DNA of 64,000 bases from Phaseolus vulgaris (lineage: Eukaryota; Streptophyta; Magnoliopsida; Fabales; Fabaceae): positions 42,678,658-42,742,657 of the forward strand of contig NC_023749.2 in NCBI RefSeq assembly GCF_000499845.2, in the 5' to 3' direction. A program made the translations under genes and the position numbers. Under the pieces are notes generated by a model that searched no databases, had not been told where the DNA came from, and worked only from the letters and a program-made list of their open reading frames with translations. Numbering within the stretch: the stretch's first letter is position 1; every line of letters starts with the position of its first letter. Below are positions 1 to 11,107 of this stretch, piece by piece.

Positions 1-1158
1 AAAATTAACAAATTTAAGGTCAAACGAATGAGTATTCAATTAAAAATAGTTAAAAAAATTTGACATATATAGTAAAGCACTAGGTCAAAGAAATGAACCT
101 TTCTTTTAACTCTGACAAAGATGAATAAAAACTTTATTGCAAATTTTGTAGAACGAATTTGAGGCTCATATTTTAACCATGACTCGTCAACACACGAGGA
201 AATTCCTAGCAAACATTTTGAATAAAAAAATCCAATGAATAAGGTGCAATAAATCTCAAACCGAAAGCTACAAAACTGGGAAACCTTTTTTTCTATACTC
301 AAAACGTTCAAACTTTCCTTGTTTATAACTTTTTTAAGTATTTAAGTAAATGTTTTTAAAAAAATTCAATGTATGTTGAACTCAAAATAAAATTTCCAAA
401 CTAGGGTATAAAGTTCACAAATATGGAAAAGAATAAAACCTAGGAATCCAATGTTATTAAGAACAAAACTACAAAACACAATGCAATTAGAGGTTGAAAA
501 ATGTCCTTCTCTAATTGGAGACAAATGACCTTTTGGTATTGGTGGAAATCCTCTCCATTAAGGGGATGACCTGTGCACCCTTATTTATTCCTTGTCACTC
601 CATGCTTTCTATTTGCACTCTAGTAATTTATTTGTGCACCCTAGATGTTCTAGAGTTGCATTAGGTTCAAGGAGGTCTAATTGTAACACTAGCTTGACTC
701 TTTCTTTTTCTATTTACACCCTACTCTAATTGGCCCAATACATGGCCCATGAAAATTTTCTCCAAACATGGCCCAAATACAAGCCCAAAATAAAGTGTAT
801 ACTACTTTATACAATGTTTATAAAACTATAGAAAATTGGACAAGCAGACAACAATTAATTGTCCCTAATATGAGATTCTTCTAAGCTCTTTTTCTACTTC
901 CAATATTCTTAACCAAATGTTTCTAGGCTAAATGGGTTTTCATCATTAAGTAAAGGTTTCTAGAGTGCCTTGGAATTATTTTCAATCTATTCTAAAATTT
1001 GGCTTAGAAATACAAAGCCAGAAAAATACTATTATACTATTTACAAATTTATATAAGGTTAAGAGATAGAATAACTTTTATAAAGCTTTATAATCTTCTC
1101 TACCCTTAGCCTGAGTCATGGTGGCTAAATATGTTAGGATGATCCTCCATCAACTAAG
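1..1158. other. AT-rich stretch without a recognised gene
   Basis: This stretch contains only short open frames with no recognisable motifs. It resembles degraded intergenic plant DNA. I see no transposon ends, RNA gene or conserved coding sequence in it. Confidence 0.5.
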
Positions 1159-1500
1159 TTATACCTCATTGATGGATGCATGTACCAAATTAGATGTTAT
1201 TGCAGTAAAATGTTCCAGAACATCTTTTCTCGAAGAAATATATGCAAGTAATGTTTGTATTTGAATATTTACAGTTGCAAGCTCACTTTCCATTTGCACT
1301 ACCTTGTCCTCCACATTTGCTGAAGTTTCACTAGAGGAAGCATAATTCATACCACTTAGCCTTATTGTGAATCTTTTAAAAGCAAGGTTAGGGAAAACTC
1401 CATATGATAGTCCTCTGACTCGACCTAGATGCTCCTTACCAAATATGGCACCAATTGGATCATTTGGAGATATATAAGCAATTTCTGGATTTTTCAACAT
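1159..1500 (-). pseudogene. CACTA (En/Spm) transposase tail, Transposase_24-like remnant
   Basis: A 113-codon minus-strand frame resembles the C-terminal part of the plant En/Spm 'Ptta' transposase family (TNPA-like). It begins with NPEIAYISPNDPIGAIFG followed by a HLGRVRGLSYGV block, the typical conserved patch of that family. It then runs into a hydrophilic, probably helical tail rich in E, Q and V. The N-terminal two thirds of a normal TNPA protein are missing, and no intact flanking exons are visible, so this is a fragment. The matching domain in the large CACTA element at 8139-16826 is on the other strand, so this is a separate insertion. The family call rests on memory of the motif. Confidence 0.6.
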
Positions 1501-1586
1501 TAGCTCATCAATTTTTTCTGGATAAAATTGGAAGTAATGATTAATATTTCAAAGTAGTAATAAAATATTTTAGACTAGCATACTTG

Positions 1587-1649
1587 TCAGACCAACAATC
1601 AAACATTTCAGACCAACAATCAAACATATCAGACCAACAATCAACCAAT
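1587..1649. repeat. 21-bp tandem repeat, three copies
   Basis: The unit beginning TCAGACCAACAATCAAACAT starts at 1587, 1608 and 1629. Because 21 is a multiple of three, both strands stay open across it, which explains the short repetitive ORFs here. They are not genes. Confidence 0.8.
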
Positions 1650-1849
1650 AGGTTTAGTAATAAGAATTTCTTACCAATAATCAACCAATTAGAACTTAGT
1701 CTTAAATGCAATGTACTGTTGATCCATATGAAAGAGAAAAATAAAAGCATTAGATGTTTGACCATCATAATCCAACACAACCCAACCATTTAAAATTCAT
1801 AATCTAGTCAAACAAAAATGGAGACTCATAGCATATATGCATGCATTAA

Positions 1850-2219
1850 CACTACAAGAAAATCATGAAATAGAAACCAATTTTTAGAGACCAAAATAAT
1901 TAGTTGCAATAGTAACTAAATTAGAGACCATTTTAGAAATTAAAAGAAAAATTGGTTTCTAAAATAGTTTTTATTATTGTTAAATAGTTTCTAAATTGGT
2001 ATCTAATTAGCAACCAAGGTTTTAACTACCAATTATTTAGTTTCTAAATTTGGTCTCTAAAACCTTGGTTACTAATTAGATACCAATTTAGAAACTATTT
2101 AACAATAATAGAAACCAATTTTTTTTTAGTTTATAAAATGGTCTCTAATTTAGTTACTATTGCAACTAATTATTTTGGTCTCTAAAAATGGGTTTCTATT
2201 TCATGATTTTCTTGTATTC
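1850..2219. mobile_element. Fold-back CACTA-type MITE, about 370 bp
   Basis: The left end reads CACTACAAGAAAATCATG and the right end is its complement (CATGATTTTCTTGTA), with the last three bases changed from GTG to TTC. The two halves are long inverted repeats: blocks such as TAGAGACCA, TTAGTTGCAATAGTAAC and GATACCAATTT on one arm recur as complements on the other. The whole element could therefore fold into one hairpin. It has no coding capacity. It shares its terminal CACTACAAGAAAAT with the autonomous-type CACTA at 8139-16826 and is closely related to the copy at 47509-47886. No clean 3-bp target duplication is left. Confidence 0.75.
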
Positions 2220-2378
2220 TTTATGACTAGTCAAAGTCTACATGTGCCTACCATGTGATTTCTGGTGCTAACTGGCGTGGAATTGTGTGCCTTTGAACAA
2301 ACTCTTTTTCTTAAGAAAAACAACCCACTAAAAGCCAAAAATATGAAGTTGTTTTTTATGCCTATATAACAATGCTTT

Positions 2379-3283
2379 ATGCAGTTGTTTTTCTTCACAA
2401 AATCAACCCATTGCCCATATCTATTGTCTCTTCTCAAATCTGCTACAATTTTCTTATTGTTTCAGAAATCTCCTTCTTCCTCCAGGGATTCCACACCTCT
2501 TTCCTCTAAAAGGATGAAAACCCGTGGAATAAAGAGAGGTGGACGCTTAGAAGGATGGTTCTCGGGAGAGGATGGGAAAATTGAGAAGTACCTCCATGAA
2601 ATAAGCAGGAAGGTGATCAACAATCCAAAGCTTATCACCTTCAACTGGCTGAAATAACAGAAACTCATGGAAGTGAGGAGTCTTTTGAAGGAACAACTGC
2701 TGAAAAGGTTCCTTGGAATGTCTGGGAACATCTACCCAAATTTGGTAAGAGACTTCTACACTAATTTCCAAATCATTGGTGACAAAATTTGTTCACATGT
2801 GAAAGGGGTGGACATGGAGATCACTTATGAAGTCTGGACTGCAATCACTGGTTTAAAACATGTTGGGTTGATGATCAACAAAGGAAATATAGGCGTTGTT
2901 GAAGAATTCAACAAGATGCAGTTTTACAAAAGTTGCTTAAAGAATCCCCAATCAAGAGTAAAAAACTTTTCTATGGGAGGATATTGAATCTGGATGAAAG
3001 GCTCATTGCCTGCATTGTATCATGGATGCTAACTACAAGAGGTAGCAATTATTCAATGCTAACTAAAGAGGACCTTGTGCTTATCTACTGTATTATGAAC
3101 AAAGTGAAGATTAATTGGATTCACATCATCATGGAACATATGCAAAAGTCAACAAGGTTAAATGACTACCACTACCCTCATGTTGTCTTAATTTCTAAAT
3201 TTTTGCACTATTTTGAAGTGGATCTGGAAGAATTGCAATATGAAATTGTCAAAACTCAAGTGAAATCAACAATGGCTCCCTAA
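2379..3283 (+). pseudogene. 'Putative plant transposon protein' domain remnant
   Basis: Two overlapping frames together look like the plant-specific 'putative plant transposon protein' domain often found in retrotransposon-derived genes. Supporting motifs are NLVRDFYTNF, the VDMEITYEVWTAITGL block, and further on LDERLIACIVSWMLTTRGSNY and LTKEDLVLIYCIMNKVKINW. The gene is broken. A TAA at 2655-2657 interrupts the first frame (probably CAA to TAA), and a frameshift lies near 2930-2960 where the reading moves to the frame of 2933-3283. The following sequence to about 3660 has no clear frame. Function is unknown even for intact relatives. The assignment is from remembered family motifs. Confidence 0.5.
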
Positions 3284-3750
3284 GCAAGATGGGAATCACC
3301 AGAGTTGGTGGAAGATGGGTGAGCAAAGATGGTGACCAAGCTGGCTCATCAAGTGGAGCTCACATTGGAGAAGACAATGAAAGGGAAGTTGCTGCTACTG
3401 GTAATGAATCTGTTGGTGCCTATGAAGTTTGTCCAAGTGATGTAAACATGGAAGAATGAATCACATCCATGTATCCATTTGAAAGGCTTGTGGTGAATAG
3501 GTTGGACAACTTTGCACATGATCAAAGAAATCATCATGAGTTCTGTGTGACAAGGTTTCAAAGCCTGGATGAGTAGAATGAGGCTGTGCATAATCAACTA
3601 TTTGAGTTGCAACATGGCAAATAAAATTGAAGAAAATTTTATGCTTTCTTTCTATTTCTGGTCTATCATCTGAACTTTTTCTCTCTCTTTTTATGTTGTT
3701 TTTATCCCTCTTTTTATTCTATTTGCGAAGACAAATAGGGGGAGAAGTAT

Positions 3751-4880
3751 ATGGTTTGTAATGTGGTTTGTATTGTGTTAATATCAACTACGTATCCTGC
3801 TTTAAAACTGGTTTATATGGGTTTAGGGTTTAGGGAGGAACATGATATTCTTAATTGGATTCTAGATGAGTCTGGTCATTTCACTCTTAAATCGGCAATG
3901 AATTTTTTTTTTTGCAACTATGAGTTCCCTGTGGTTGGGGTAAATTCATTTTGTCTTCATCTATTCCGCCTTCCAAAACTCTAGTACTCTGGAAAGTTTT
4001 TTCATGGGCGACTTCCTATAGATAAGCATATTTAGAATAAAGGTTTGCATATATGTTTTATGTGTACGCTTTGTGAAAAGCACGAGGAATCTATTCAACA
4101 TTTATTTTTTGAATGTTCTAATGCTTTACATATTTGGAGTTGGATTCATCAAATTTTTCTTACTTCTCATTTCTCTAATAAGGATTATCTTCTTTCTTTT
4201 ATTAAGAGTGATGGTATTCCTTTAGTTAAATTGATTAAGCTTGTTGTGATAACTTTTCCTATTTGGATGATATTGCGTATGAGGAATTATGCTACATTTC
4301 AGGATAAAATTGATGTTTCTAGGGCTATTTCGGTAGTTAAAGATTTAACTTGTCTAGTGGGAAATTCGTCTAAAGCTTCAATGAAGAATGATGTGTTGAA
4401 TTTCAACGTGATTAAGTTTTTGGATATTAATACTTGTACTGGTAAAATTCTTCCTCTTCCTGTTAGATGAGAGTTCCCTTGACCAGGCTGGGTAAAAATT
4501 AACATTGATGGGGCAGCTAGGAGATGATCTTGCTACTTGTGGAGGTATTTTTCGTGGGAGTATAGGGGAGTTTATTGGTGCTTTCTCTGCATTTCTTGAA
4601 GTTTAGACTGTTATGGTTGTTGAATGTTATGGAGTTATACATGCTTGGAGGAAGCTCAAAAGATGGGGCTTACTAATGTATGGTTTGAATGTGATTCTGC
4701 CTTGGTTTGTGCTGCGTTTACTACTAGGACTATGTTCCATGGATGATTCGTAATCGATGGAATACTTGTCTTAATTACTGTTGGAAAATGGTTACTCATA
4801 TTTTTCGTGAAGGGAATGTGTGTGCTGATAAGTTGGCTAATTTAGAATTTATTCATAAAGAATCATTTCATTGATATAAT
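3751..4880 (+). pseudogene. LINE (non-LTR retrotransposon) 3' end: zf-RVT plus RNase H-like remnant
   Basis: The first part carries DILNWILDESGHFTLKSA followed by a PPSKTLVLWKVF-like block. A frame at 4045-4470 then gives LCEKHEESIQHLFFECS...IWSWI. This is the zinc-binding reverse transcriptase-associated domain at the end of plant LINE ORF2 proteins. Downstream of 4490, pieces such as NIDGAARR, VWFECDSALV and REGNVCADKLANL match the RNase H-like domain that usually follows. Stops and frameshifts separate the pieces, for example a TAG at 3982-3984 and the end of the frame at 4468-4470. The reverse transcriptase core is absent upstream, consistent with 5' truncation or decay. Confidence 0.65.
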
Positions 4881-5393
4881 AGGCTTCCATCTAGTATGTT
4901 CTTAGAATTCTTTATGAATAGGTATAGTCTACCTATGTATCGTTTTTTTCAACATATGAATTTTGGTTTAGTCTTTCATGATTTTTTTTGTATGTTTTTT
5001 TAATAATATTTTTTTCATGTGATGGCAAATAATTGTTGTTACTTGAGGTATCAACCTAGTTAAGATGTTAAGTTGCATAGTGAGACCTAACATGAAAATT
5101 TTTATTAAAAAAAAGTTTTGAAGAGGTTAATGTTAAAAGATCTAAAAGTAAAATTATTTGGATGTTTATTTTAAACAATCTGATTAATGTTTTCGTGATG
5201 ATAGATATTAAGAATGTAGTAGCTCTCTTCAGTGTTTTTCTATATCTAAAAAGAAATAAGATAAATTTATCCCTCAAAATATAGAATAAATTATCTAAAT
5301 ATAGTGTCAACTATTCATAGTTTCAATACATGTATGTACCCAATTAATAAGGAAACGTATTCTTATAAATGATTTCATACCAACTATTTTGTT

Positions 5394-5400
5394 TATATAA
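5394..5400 (+). promoter_or_regulatory. TATA box of the defensin-like gene
   Basis: TATATAA lies 79 bp upstream of the ATG at 5479, inside otherwise mixed sequence. It is followed by a C/A-rich stretch with several CATAACATCAAC-like sites suitable for transcription initiation about 30 bp downstream. The position and sequence are typical of a plant core promoter; the start site is inferred. Confidence 0.55.
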
Positions 5401-5478
5401 ACCCTTCGCCTCACATTCTATCATAACATCAACAAGAAAGCAAAATTTTATTTTTCGTATTGTTCTTTTGTTTTGGAG

Positions 5479-7256
5479 ATGGCTAAGATTTCTTTCACAT
5501 TCATTTTCACCCTTATCCTAATCATTACAGGTATAATAATTTCTCTATATTTCTTATTATTATCCAAGTTGTTGTTATTGTTGATGCAGTAAACTAATGG
5601 TTCTATATCATCATAGTTTTATTTAGGCATGTGATGATATCTATGTCTCTGTAACTATATGCAAGAAAATTTGCTAAAAAAATTTATTAATTCCTTACAT
5701 TTATTTTATAATCTGAAGGATTCGTTTATTAATCTGAATAGAAAAAACATTTGAGTTTTAAAAAAATAAATATACCAACTCAAACTATTTAGTGTTGAGT
5801 CTTTTAAGGGAATTAATACAAAAAAAAATAAGCACCAATAACCTACGAGATAACACTAAAAAAAGTTATGAAACCAACCTTTAACTAAAAACTTTTTAAA
5901 ATAAAATTTTGTGGTTTTTATTATTTATATATTATTAGAAAAATTATTTTGAATTAATATGAGTTTCAAACTTATATTTAATTTTTTAAATAAGTTAAAT
6001 ATGTTTTTGTCTATGTACTTTATTTTATTTTTTTTAAATTGATATGTACTTGCAATAGGAAAACTATTAAAATAGATTTTCGTCAAATTTATTTACATAA
6101 TAAACAAATTTTTAATATACAACAACAAAAATATTTTTAACCATATAAAGTGTAAGTTGATACCATAATGCATTATAAGTACTAAGTTATCACTAATTTA
6201 ATTATACGAACCTTTTACTTTTTATGTTTATTTAAACTACTCCTATTTTGTGTATTTTATATTTTAGCAATTAGATCTTTCTCCACTTCTTTTTTCTACA
6301 TCTAGCCCCTGTAAAATCTGTTATAGTGTATCTTTAAGTCACGTCCAATTTTAGTTAAAACGATTTTATTGGATAATACAAAATGGTAAAAGCAAAAACT
6401 AAGTGCTAGACGTAGTGGAATAAAACTTATATATTTTGATATTTATTTGATTATATGGTTTTCCTTTAATCCCTTCGGAATAATAAATCATGGTTTTATG
6501 TTGAAATATGTTACAAAATTTTCAAATGTATATAAAAGAAAAAGATGATATGATACGTGAAGTTAACATCTTACATTACACTATTAATTTATGAAGCTTT
6601 ATTGAAATTACATGCTCTTTATTTTCTATTTATCTTTAAACTTATACTCCTCACTCAAACTATGAACATAACTAGTTATTTTTGTGAATGATCAAATGTG
6701 ATAATAGGTAACCTAAGTCTTACAAATCTAATTAAGATAAAAACTTTGTTATCATGTTAAAAATTAAACCATATTAAAAAATAAATTTAAGTCTAATTCA
6801 TTCTAAAAAATTAATTTATAAAATGAGAATTATTTTTATTTTTTTATGATAAAATAATCTTATTTATAGTAGACATGGAACTCCAACAATAATAATGTGC
6901 TATTATACAGTTTCATGTAAACTAAAGTGAGTAGATTTGTATATGATTTTCAATGAGACTATTCTTCTATATTATTTTATTATATCATTTGACCTGTTAG
7001 CATATGAAATCAAAACAAAGGCACCTAATTCAACCTGATTCTACATTTTTTATATCTGATTTTTAATGAGTTCCTTTACATTTTCATAGCTATTTCAACA
7101 ACAAGTGGAGCCATGACATGTTCGGAATTGTTGGAACCAAATGAATGCAACCTCAGTTGGTGTCGTAGCAACTGTGATGGGCTATATCACGGAATTGGAT
7201 TTTGCGTCGGCCCATATCCTCACCACTGTGTTTGTCTATTCAATTGTCCTCGTTAG
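5479..7256 (+). CDS. Defensin-like (DEFL) secreted cysteine-rich peptide, two exons
   Basis: Exon 1 is 5479-5530 and encodes a hydrophobic signal peptide beginning MAKISFTFIFTLILIIT. It ends at a GT donor (ACAG|GTATAA). Exon 2 is 7090-7256, after an acceptor TTTTCATAG, and ends with TAG. The splice joins in phase 1 and gives 219 coding bases, that is 72 residues. The mature part has eight cysteines spaced C-x8-C-x4-C-x3-C-x9-C-x7-C-x1-C-x3-C. It includes the C-x3-C, G-x-C and C-x-C elements of the cysteine-stabilised alpha-beta fold of plant defensin-like peptides. Such peptides are secreted and act in antimicrobial defence or in cell signalling; which applies here is unknown. The 1,559-bp intron is long for the family. 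A TATA box lies at 5394 and an AATAAA at 7302-7307. No stops or frameshifts are present, so the gene looks functional. Confidence 0.8.
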
Positions 7257-7309
7257 AAGCACACGTAATGTTCAAATTTTAATACCTATAAAGAATAAGA
7301 AAATAAAAT

Positions 7310-7619
7310 GATTTCTAGTGTTACTCAATTTTTTTTTTCTGTTACTTTGATTTCTTAAACTTCAGTACTGCTTACTAAATCTGATTGAAAATTCTACGAT
7401 ACCACTTACAGTGTTGAAGCTTTGGTGTAATGTGTCTATAAAAGAAGAAAATTATATAAGAAGATTATTTGATTGAAATTAAATAAATAAATGGTAAAAT
7501 AAAAATTAATATTTATGATTTTTAAATTTCATAAAAATAATAATCTTTTATGAATATAAACTATTATTTTTTATTAATAAGACACTTTTTGTTATTTTAT
7601 GGTCATTATGCACATTTAT
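7310..7619. other. AT-rich spacer, nothing recognised
   Basis: Low-complexity AT-rich DNA lies between the defensin-like gene and the truncated copia-A element. I see no coding frame or terminal repeat that would mark the 3' end of copia-A here. Confidence 0.5.
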
Positions 7620-8138
7620 CTCATCATAAGTTTGAGCATAGTGTTGTGGTATGGGAGAGAAAGACTTTTGAGATTTTTTCATTTTTCAAAAGATATAGAA
7701 AACAATTTTCATAAAAGATAACATTTTTGGAAACTTCAATTTTATAACCTTTTAAGTTTAAAAAGATAAAACCTTTCGTGTGGTTTAAAACCAAGAAAGA
7801 TACCCGGAACAATACGACTGTCCAACTTCTTTCTATGAGCAACAAAAGTAGAAGAATAACACATACGACTAAAGATACGCAAGTTAGAAATGTCACACAA
7901 CTTTATATGCAATTTTTCATAAGGTGTTGCATTATTGAGCAAAGGAGTAGGAATACAATTAATTAAAAGAATAGCATGTTGGATAGCAAATTCCAAAAGT
8001 TAGTAGGAGGTTTAGACTGAAAAAGGAGAGATCTTATAACATTTAAAATAGGTTGATGCTTTCGTTCAATAATGTCATTTTGTTCAGGTGTTTCTATACA
8101 TGAAATTTGATATAAAATGTCTTTTCAAGCAAAAAAAT
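7620..8138 (-). pseudogene. copia-A integrase, downstream half (split by a CACTA insertion)
   Basis: On the minus strand the sequence reads through the end of a Ty1/copia integrase core. A QND.IERKHQ-like motif is followed by a FAIQHAILLINCIPTPLLNN block, then TPYEKLHIKLCDISNLRIF and VAHRKKLDSRIVPGIFLGF. These are standard copia integrase landmarks. Several stops and a frameshift break it. The coding similarity stops near 7620; reverse transcriptase, RNase H and the 3' LTR are not found, so the element is truncated there. The upstream half resumes at 16827 beyond the CACTA element, with the same three bases AAT at both junctions. Confidence 0.8.
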
Positions 8139-8520
8139 CACTACAAGAAAATCACTAGTTACATACAGTTTTTTACATACGGATCTGGATCCGTATGTAA
8201 AATGAACATTACATACGGATTTTATATACGGAAACAGATTCGTATATAACTCCAACATTACATACGGATTTTTACATACGGATACTGATCTGTATGTAAC
8301 TCCAACATTACATATGGATTTTTACATACAAATGCTGATCTGTATGTAACGTAAGTATTACATATGAATTTTTACATACGAATTTTTACATACGGATAAT
8401 AATGTTTATGTAATAGAAAAGTTTTTTTTATAAAAAAATTATATACGAAAAGAATCCGTATGTAACAATTTTTTTTAAAAAAAAAACTTATATACGAATT
8501 TAATCTGTATGTAAGCTATT
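8139..8520. repeat. Left subterminal repeat array of the CACTA element
   Basis: About a dozen copies of (T)TACATACGGAT and variants occur in both orientations, some arranged as palindromes such as ATCTGGATCCGTATGTAA. In En/Spm such subterminal motifs are the binding sites of the TNPA protein that brings the ends together. That role is inferred here from family knowledge. Confidence 0.85.
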
Positions 8521-8639
8521 ACAAATTTAGTTAATTAAAAAATATAGAAATAAGAAGCTAACGTATTTTATGTTATTTTACTAAAATTAAAAAACAATAA
8601 AATTGATAAAGAAAAACAATAAAAAATATTGAAAATAGA

Positions 8640-10085
8640 AATAAAAATATAAGTGATCTTAACGTGTGTTACATCATAAATTCATTTAATTTTATATTTT
8701 ATTTTTATTATTTAAAAGTTAATTAATTAATTACTTAAAGTAATTAAATATTTATTTTAATTATAATAATAAATTATATAAATTATATTCAATTAAAAAT
8801 AACCACATAAAGAATTTTAAAAATAAATAACATAAAAAATTAAATGTGATTTATGTTATTTCATTAAAATTAGAAAACAAAATAATTGAGAAAAAAAACA
8901 ATAAAAAATTAAGAATATGTTGAATTTGAATTTGAACCCCAGCCACTTCACTTCAGTTCTCCACTCAGCCCACCTTCACTTCAATAAAATAATTTAATTT
9001 TTTTATTTTGACTATTTAAAGTTAATATATTGAATTACTTAAAGTAATTGAATATTTATTTAAATTATATTAATAAATTATATTCAATTACAAATAACCA
9101 AATAAACAATGTTAAAAATTAATAACATAAAAAAATTCAATGTGATTATGTTATTTCACTAAAATTAAAAAAAAATAGAAAAAAATGTAAGTGGTGCTAA
9201 TAATAAATTATATTTTGTATTGGAGAAGAGCACTGGGCTCAGTGCTCAATGATCGGATATCGGCGCCTGTGTCAAGCAGGTCACGTTGGTAGTTTGGTCG
9301 AGTTGATGGCCATTGAAGTGAGTCTCAGGTATGTGTGCGTTGAGGTTCATTTATATACTTAACGCGTATAAGGCCCGGTTAGCGAAAGAATGTGGATGAT
9401 GTGTTTAGTATATTCGGGTCTAGAACAAGTAAAACATTCTTTATAACACCTAAGCCCGAGAGTGCTAGTGTTTTGGGGAATACCATTTCTAAGACTGAAA
9501 GTACTTACTTATTGTTTCTATAAGCCATGTACTGACTTCATCGTTGGAGTGCAATCAACAAGTAGGATCCCTTTTGTTTCAACGGAGCCGCATTCAAAGG
9601 GAAACACATAATCCACCACAAATAGGAGGAGTCACCGCTTGTTTTTTAAGTCAACCGACAATAACATATTCAATTATTTAAATGAATGAAATATTTATTT
9701 AAATTAAAATAATAAATTATATTCAATTAAAAATAACTAAATAAACAATTTTAAAAATAAATAACATAAAAATTAAATGTGATTTATGTTATTTGACTAA
9801 AATTAAAAAACACTATAATTGAAAAACAAAAAACAATAAAAATATAAAAATATATTGAAAATAGAAAAAAAAATATATAAGTGGTGCTTAATGTGTGGTA
9901 GATCATAAAATAATTTTATTTTATTTAGATTATTTAAAAGTTAAATAATTAATTACTTAAAGTAATTAAATATTTATTTAAATTATAATAATAAATTATA
10001 TTCAATTAAAATACCTAAATAAACAATTTAAAAAATAAATAACATAATTAAAAAACAAAAAACAATCAAAAATAAAAAATATGTT
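8640..10085. repeat. Degenerate internal direct repeats in the CACTA 5' region
   Basis: A block with TTACTTAAAGTAATTAAAT, then AATAAATTATATTCAATTA, then AATAACATAAAAA appears near 8730, 9040, 9665 and 9950 with small differences. A second marker, TTTGAATTTGAACC followed by a CACTTCACTTC-rich stretch, occurs near 8928 and 10087. This suggests that a unit of about 1.1 kb was duplicated. No coding capacity is seen in these AT-rich copies. Confidence 0.65.
9220..9660. other. GC-richer island inside the CACTA 5' region, unidentified
   Basis: About 440 bp of balanced base composition sits between two AT-rich repeat copies. It begins near GAGAAGAGCACTGGGCTC and contains no long open frame on either strand. 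It may be a captured host fragment, as is common in CACTA elements, or an older insertion. I do not recognise it. Confidence 0.4.
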
Positions 10086-11107
10086 GAATTTGAATTGGAA
10101 CCAGGCACCTTCACTTAATGTATTCTTCACTAAGCCCAGCTTCACTTCACTTAACGTATTCTTCACTAGCCCACTTCACGTATTCTTCATTTAGTAAAAA
10201 AAAAAACCCTACTTAACCTAAATCACAGCAACCCCAATTCCACTGAAGGACACCAGCGAACGGCACCAGCTAACAACACCAGCCAAACACACCACCGAAC
10301 GACACCACCGTCGATCTACAATCTGCCACACCGCACGCACGAACGAGCATCTAAACTGAGCAATAACTTCCCCCCTTTGCCATTGTACCATCCCGTGTGC
10401 TCGAGATTTTGCAAACACCGACCCGACGTAGTCTTCCCAATTGCCACCACCGCGTGACCTCCGGCCACCACCGCTGCAATCGTTCAGGTTTTGTTTAGTA
10501 TGTAACAAAAATTGTAGGAAAAAATAGAATCTACTTTTTTGTGTGCTGCTCTATTTGTTTGCAGGAAGATGTTGATTTTTTGGTTTATTTTGGCATACAT
10601 GGTTTATGGTTTATTTTTGGGTTATTGAGTTGGGAATGTGCAGGGCTTTGGTTTGTCTCTGTGAAGTGATACATTATACATTGTATGAGTTGGTGTATAT
10701 TTTTATGTTTCTGTTATTGTGGTTTAGTGAACTTTTGTATGAATTTATTCGCTATAAAACTTGATAATTTTAAAATAATGATAGAAGTGAACTTTTTTTG
10801 ATGGCTCGCTTCCTCATTTGAGTCAATGTAGGCATAAGTGATAAATCCATAATTCAAAAAGTCAATACAATCCAATATCTTGCCATTTGGGTAAATTCTC
10901 ATTACGATTTCTGATGTATAAAATTCTGTAATTTAATGCATGAAAAATATTTTTTTATTACTAATTATAATACCTAAAGACGATTTAGGTAAATTTGTAA
11001 CACAAACTCTTACATGTTCGTTTCTAACACGAACTCTTAAATGTTCGTTTATAGCACGATCTTTGAAAAAATTGTTGACTTTTTGTCAGTTGCTTTATGA
11101 ACAGAAC

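Noticed and set aside
5068..5310. 80-codon minus-strand frame upstream of the defensin-like gene
   Set aside because: It is hydrophobic low-complexity AT-rich sequence without motifs, on the opposite strand to the promoter.
8139..8520. Repeated short units that might suggest a CRISPR-like array
   Set aside because: The units occur in both orientations with irregular spacing at a transposon end in plant DNA. They are CACTA subterminal repeats.
10218..10508. Minus-strand 96-codon frame with Gly/Arg/Trp-rich sequence
   Set aside because: It lies in the presumed 5' untranslated region of the plus-strand TNP2 gene, whose CACC-rich composition keeps the complement open. No motif is present.
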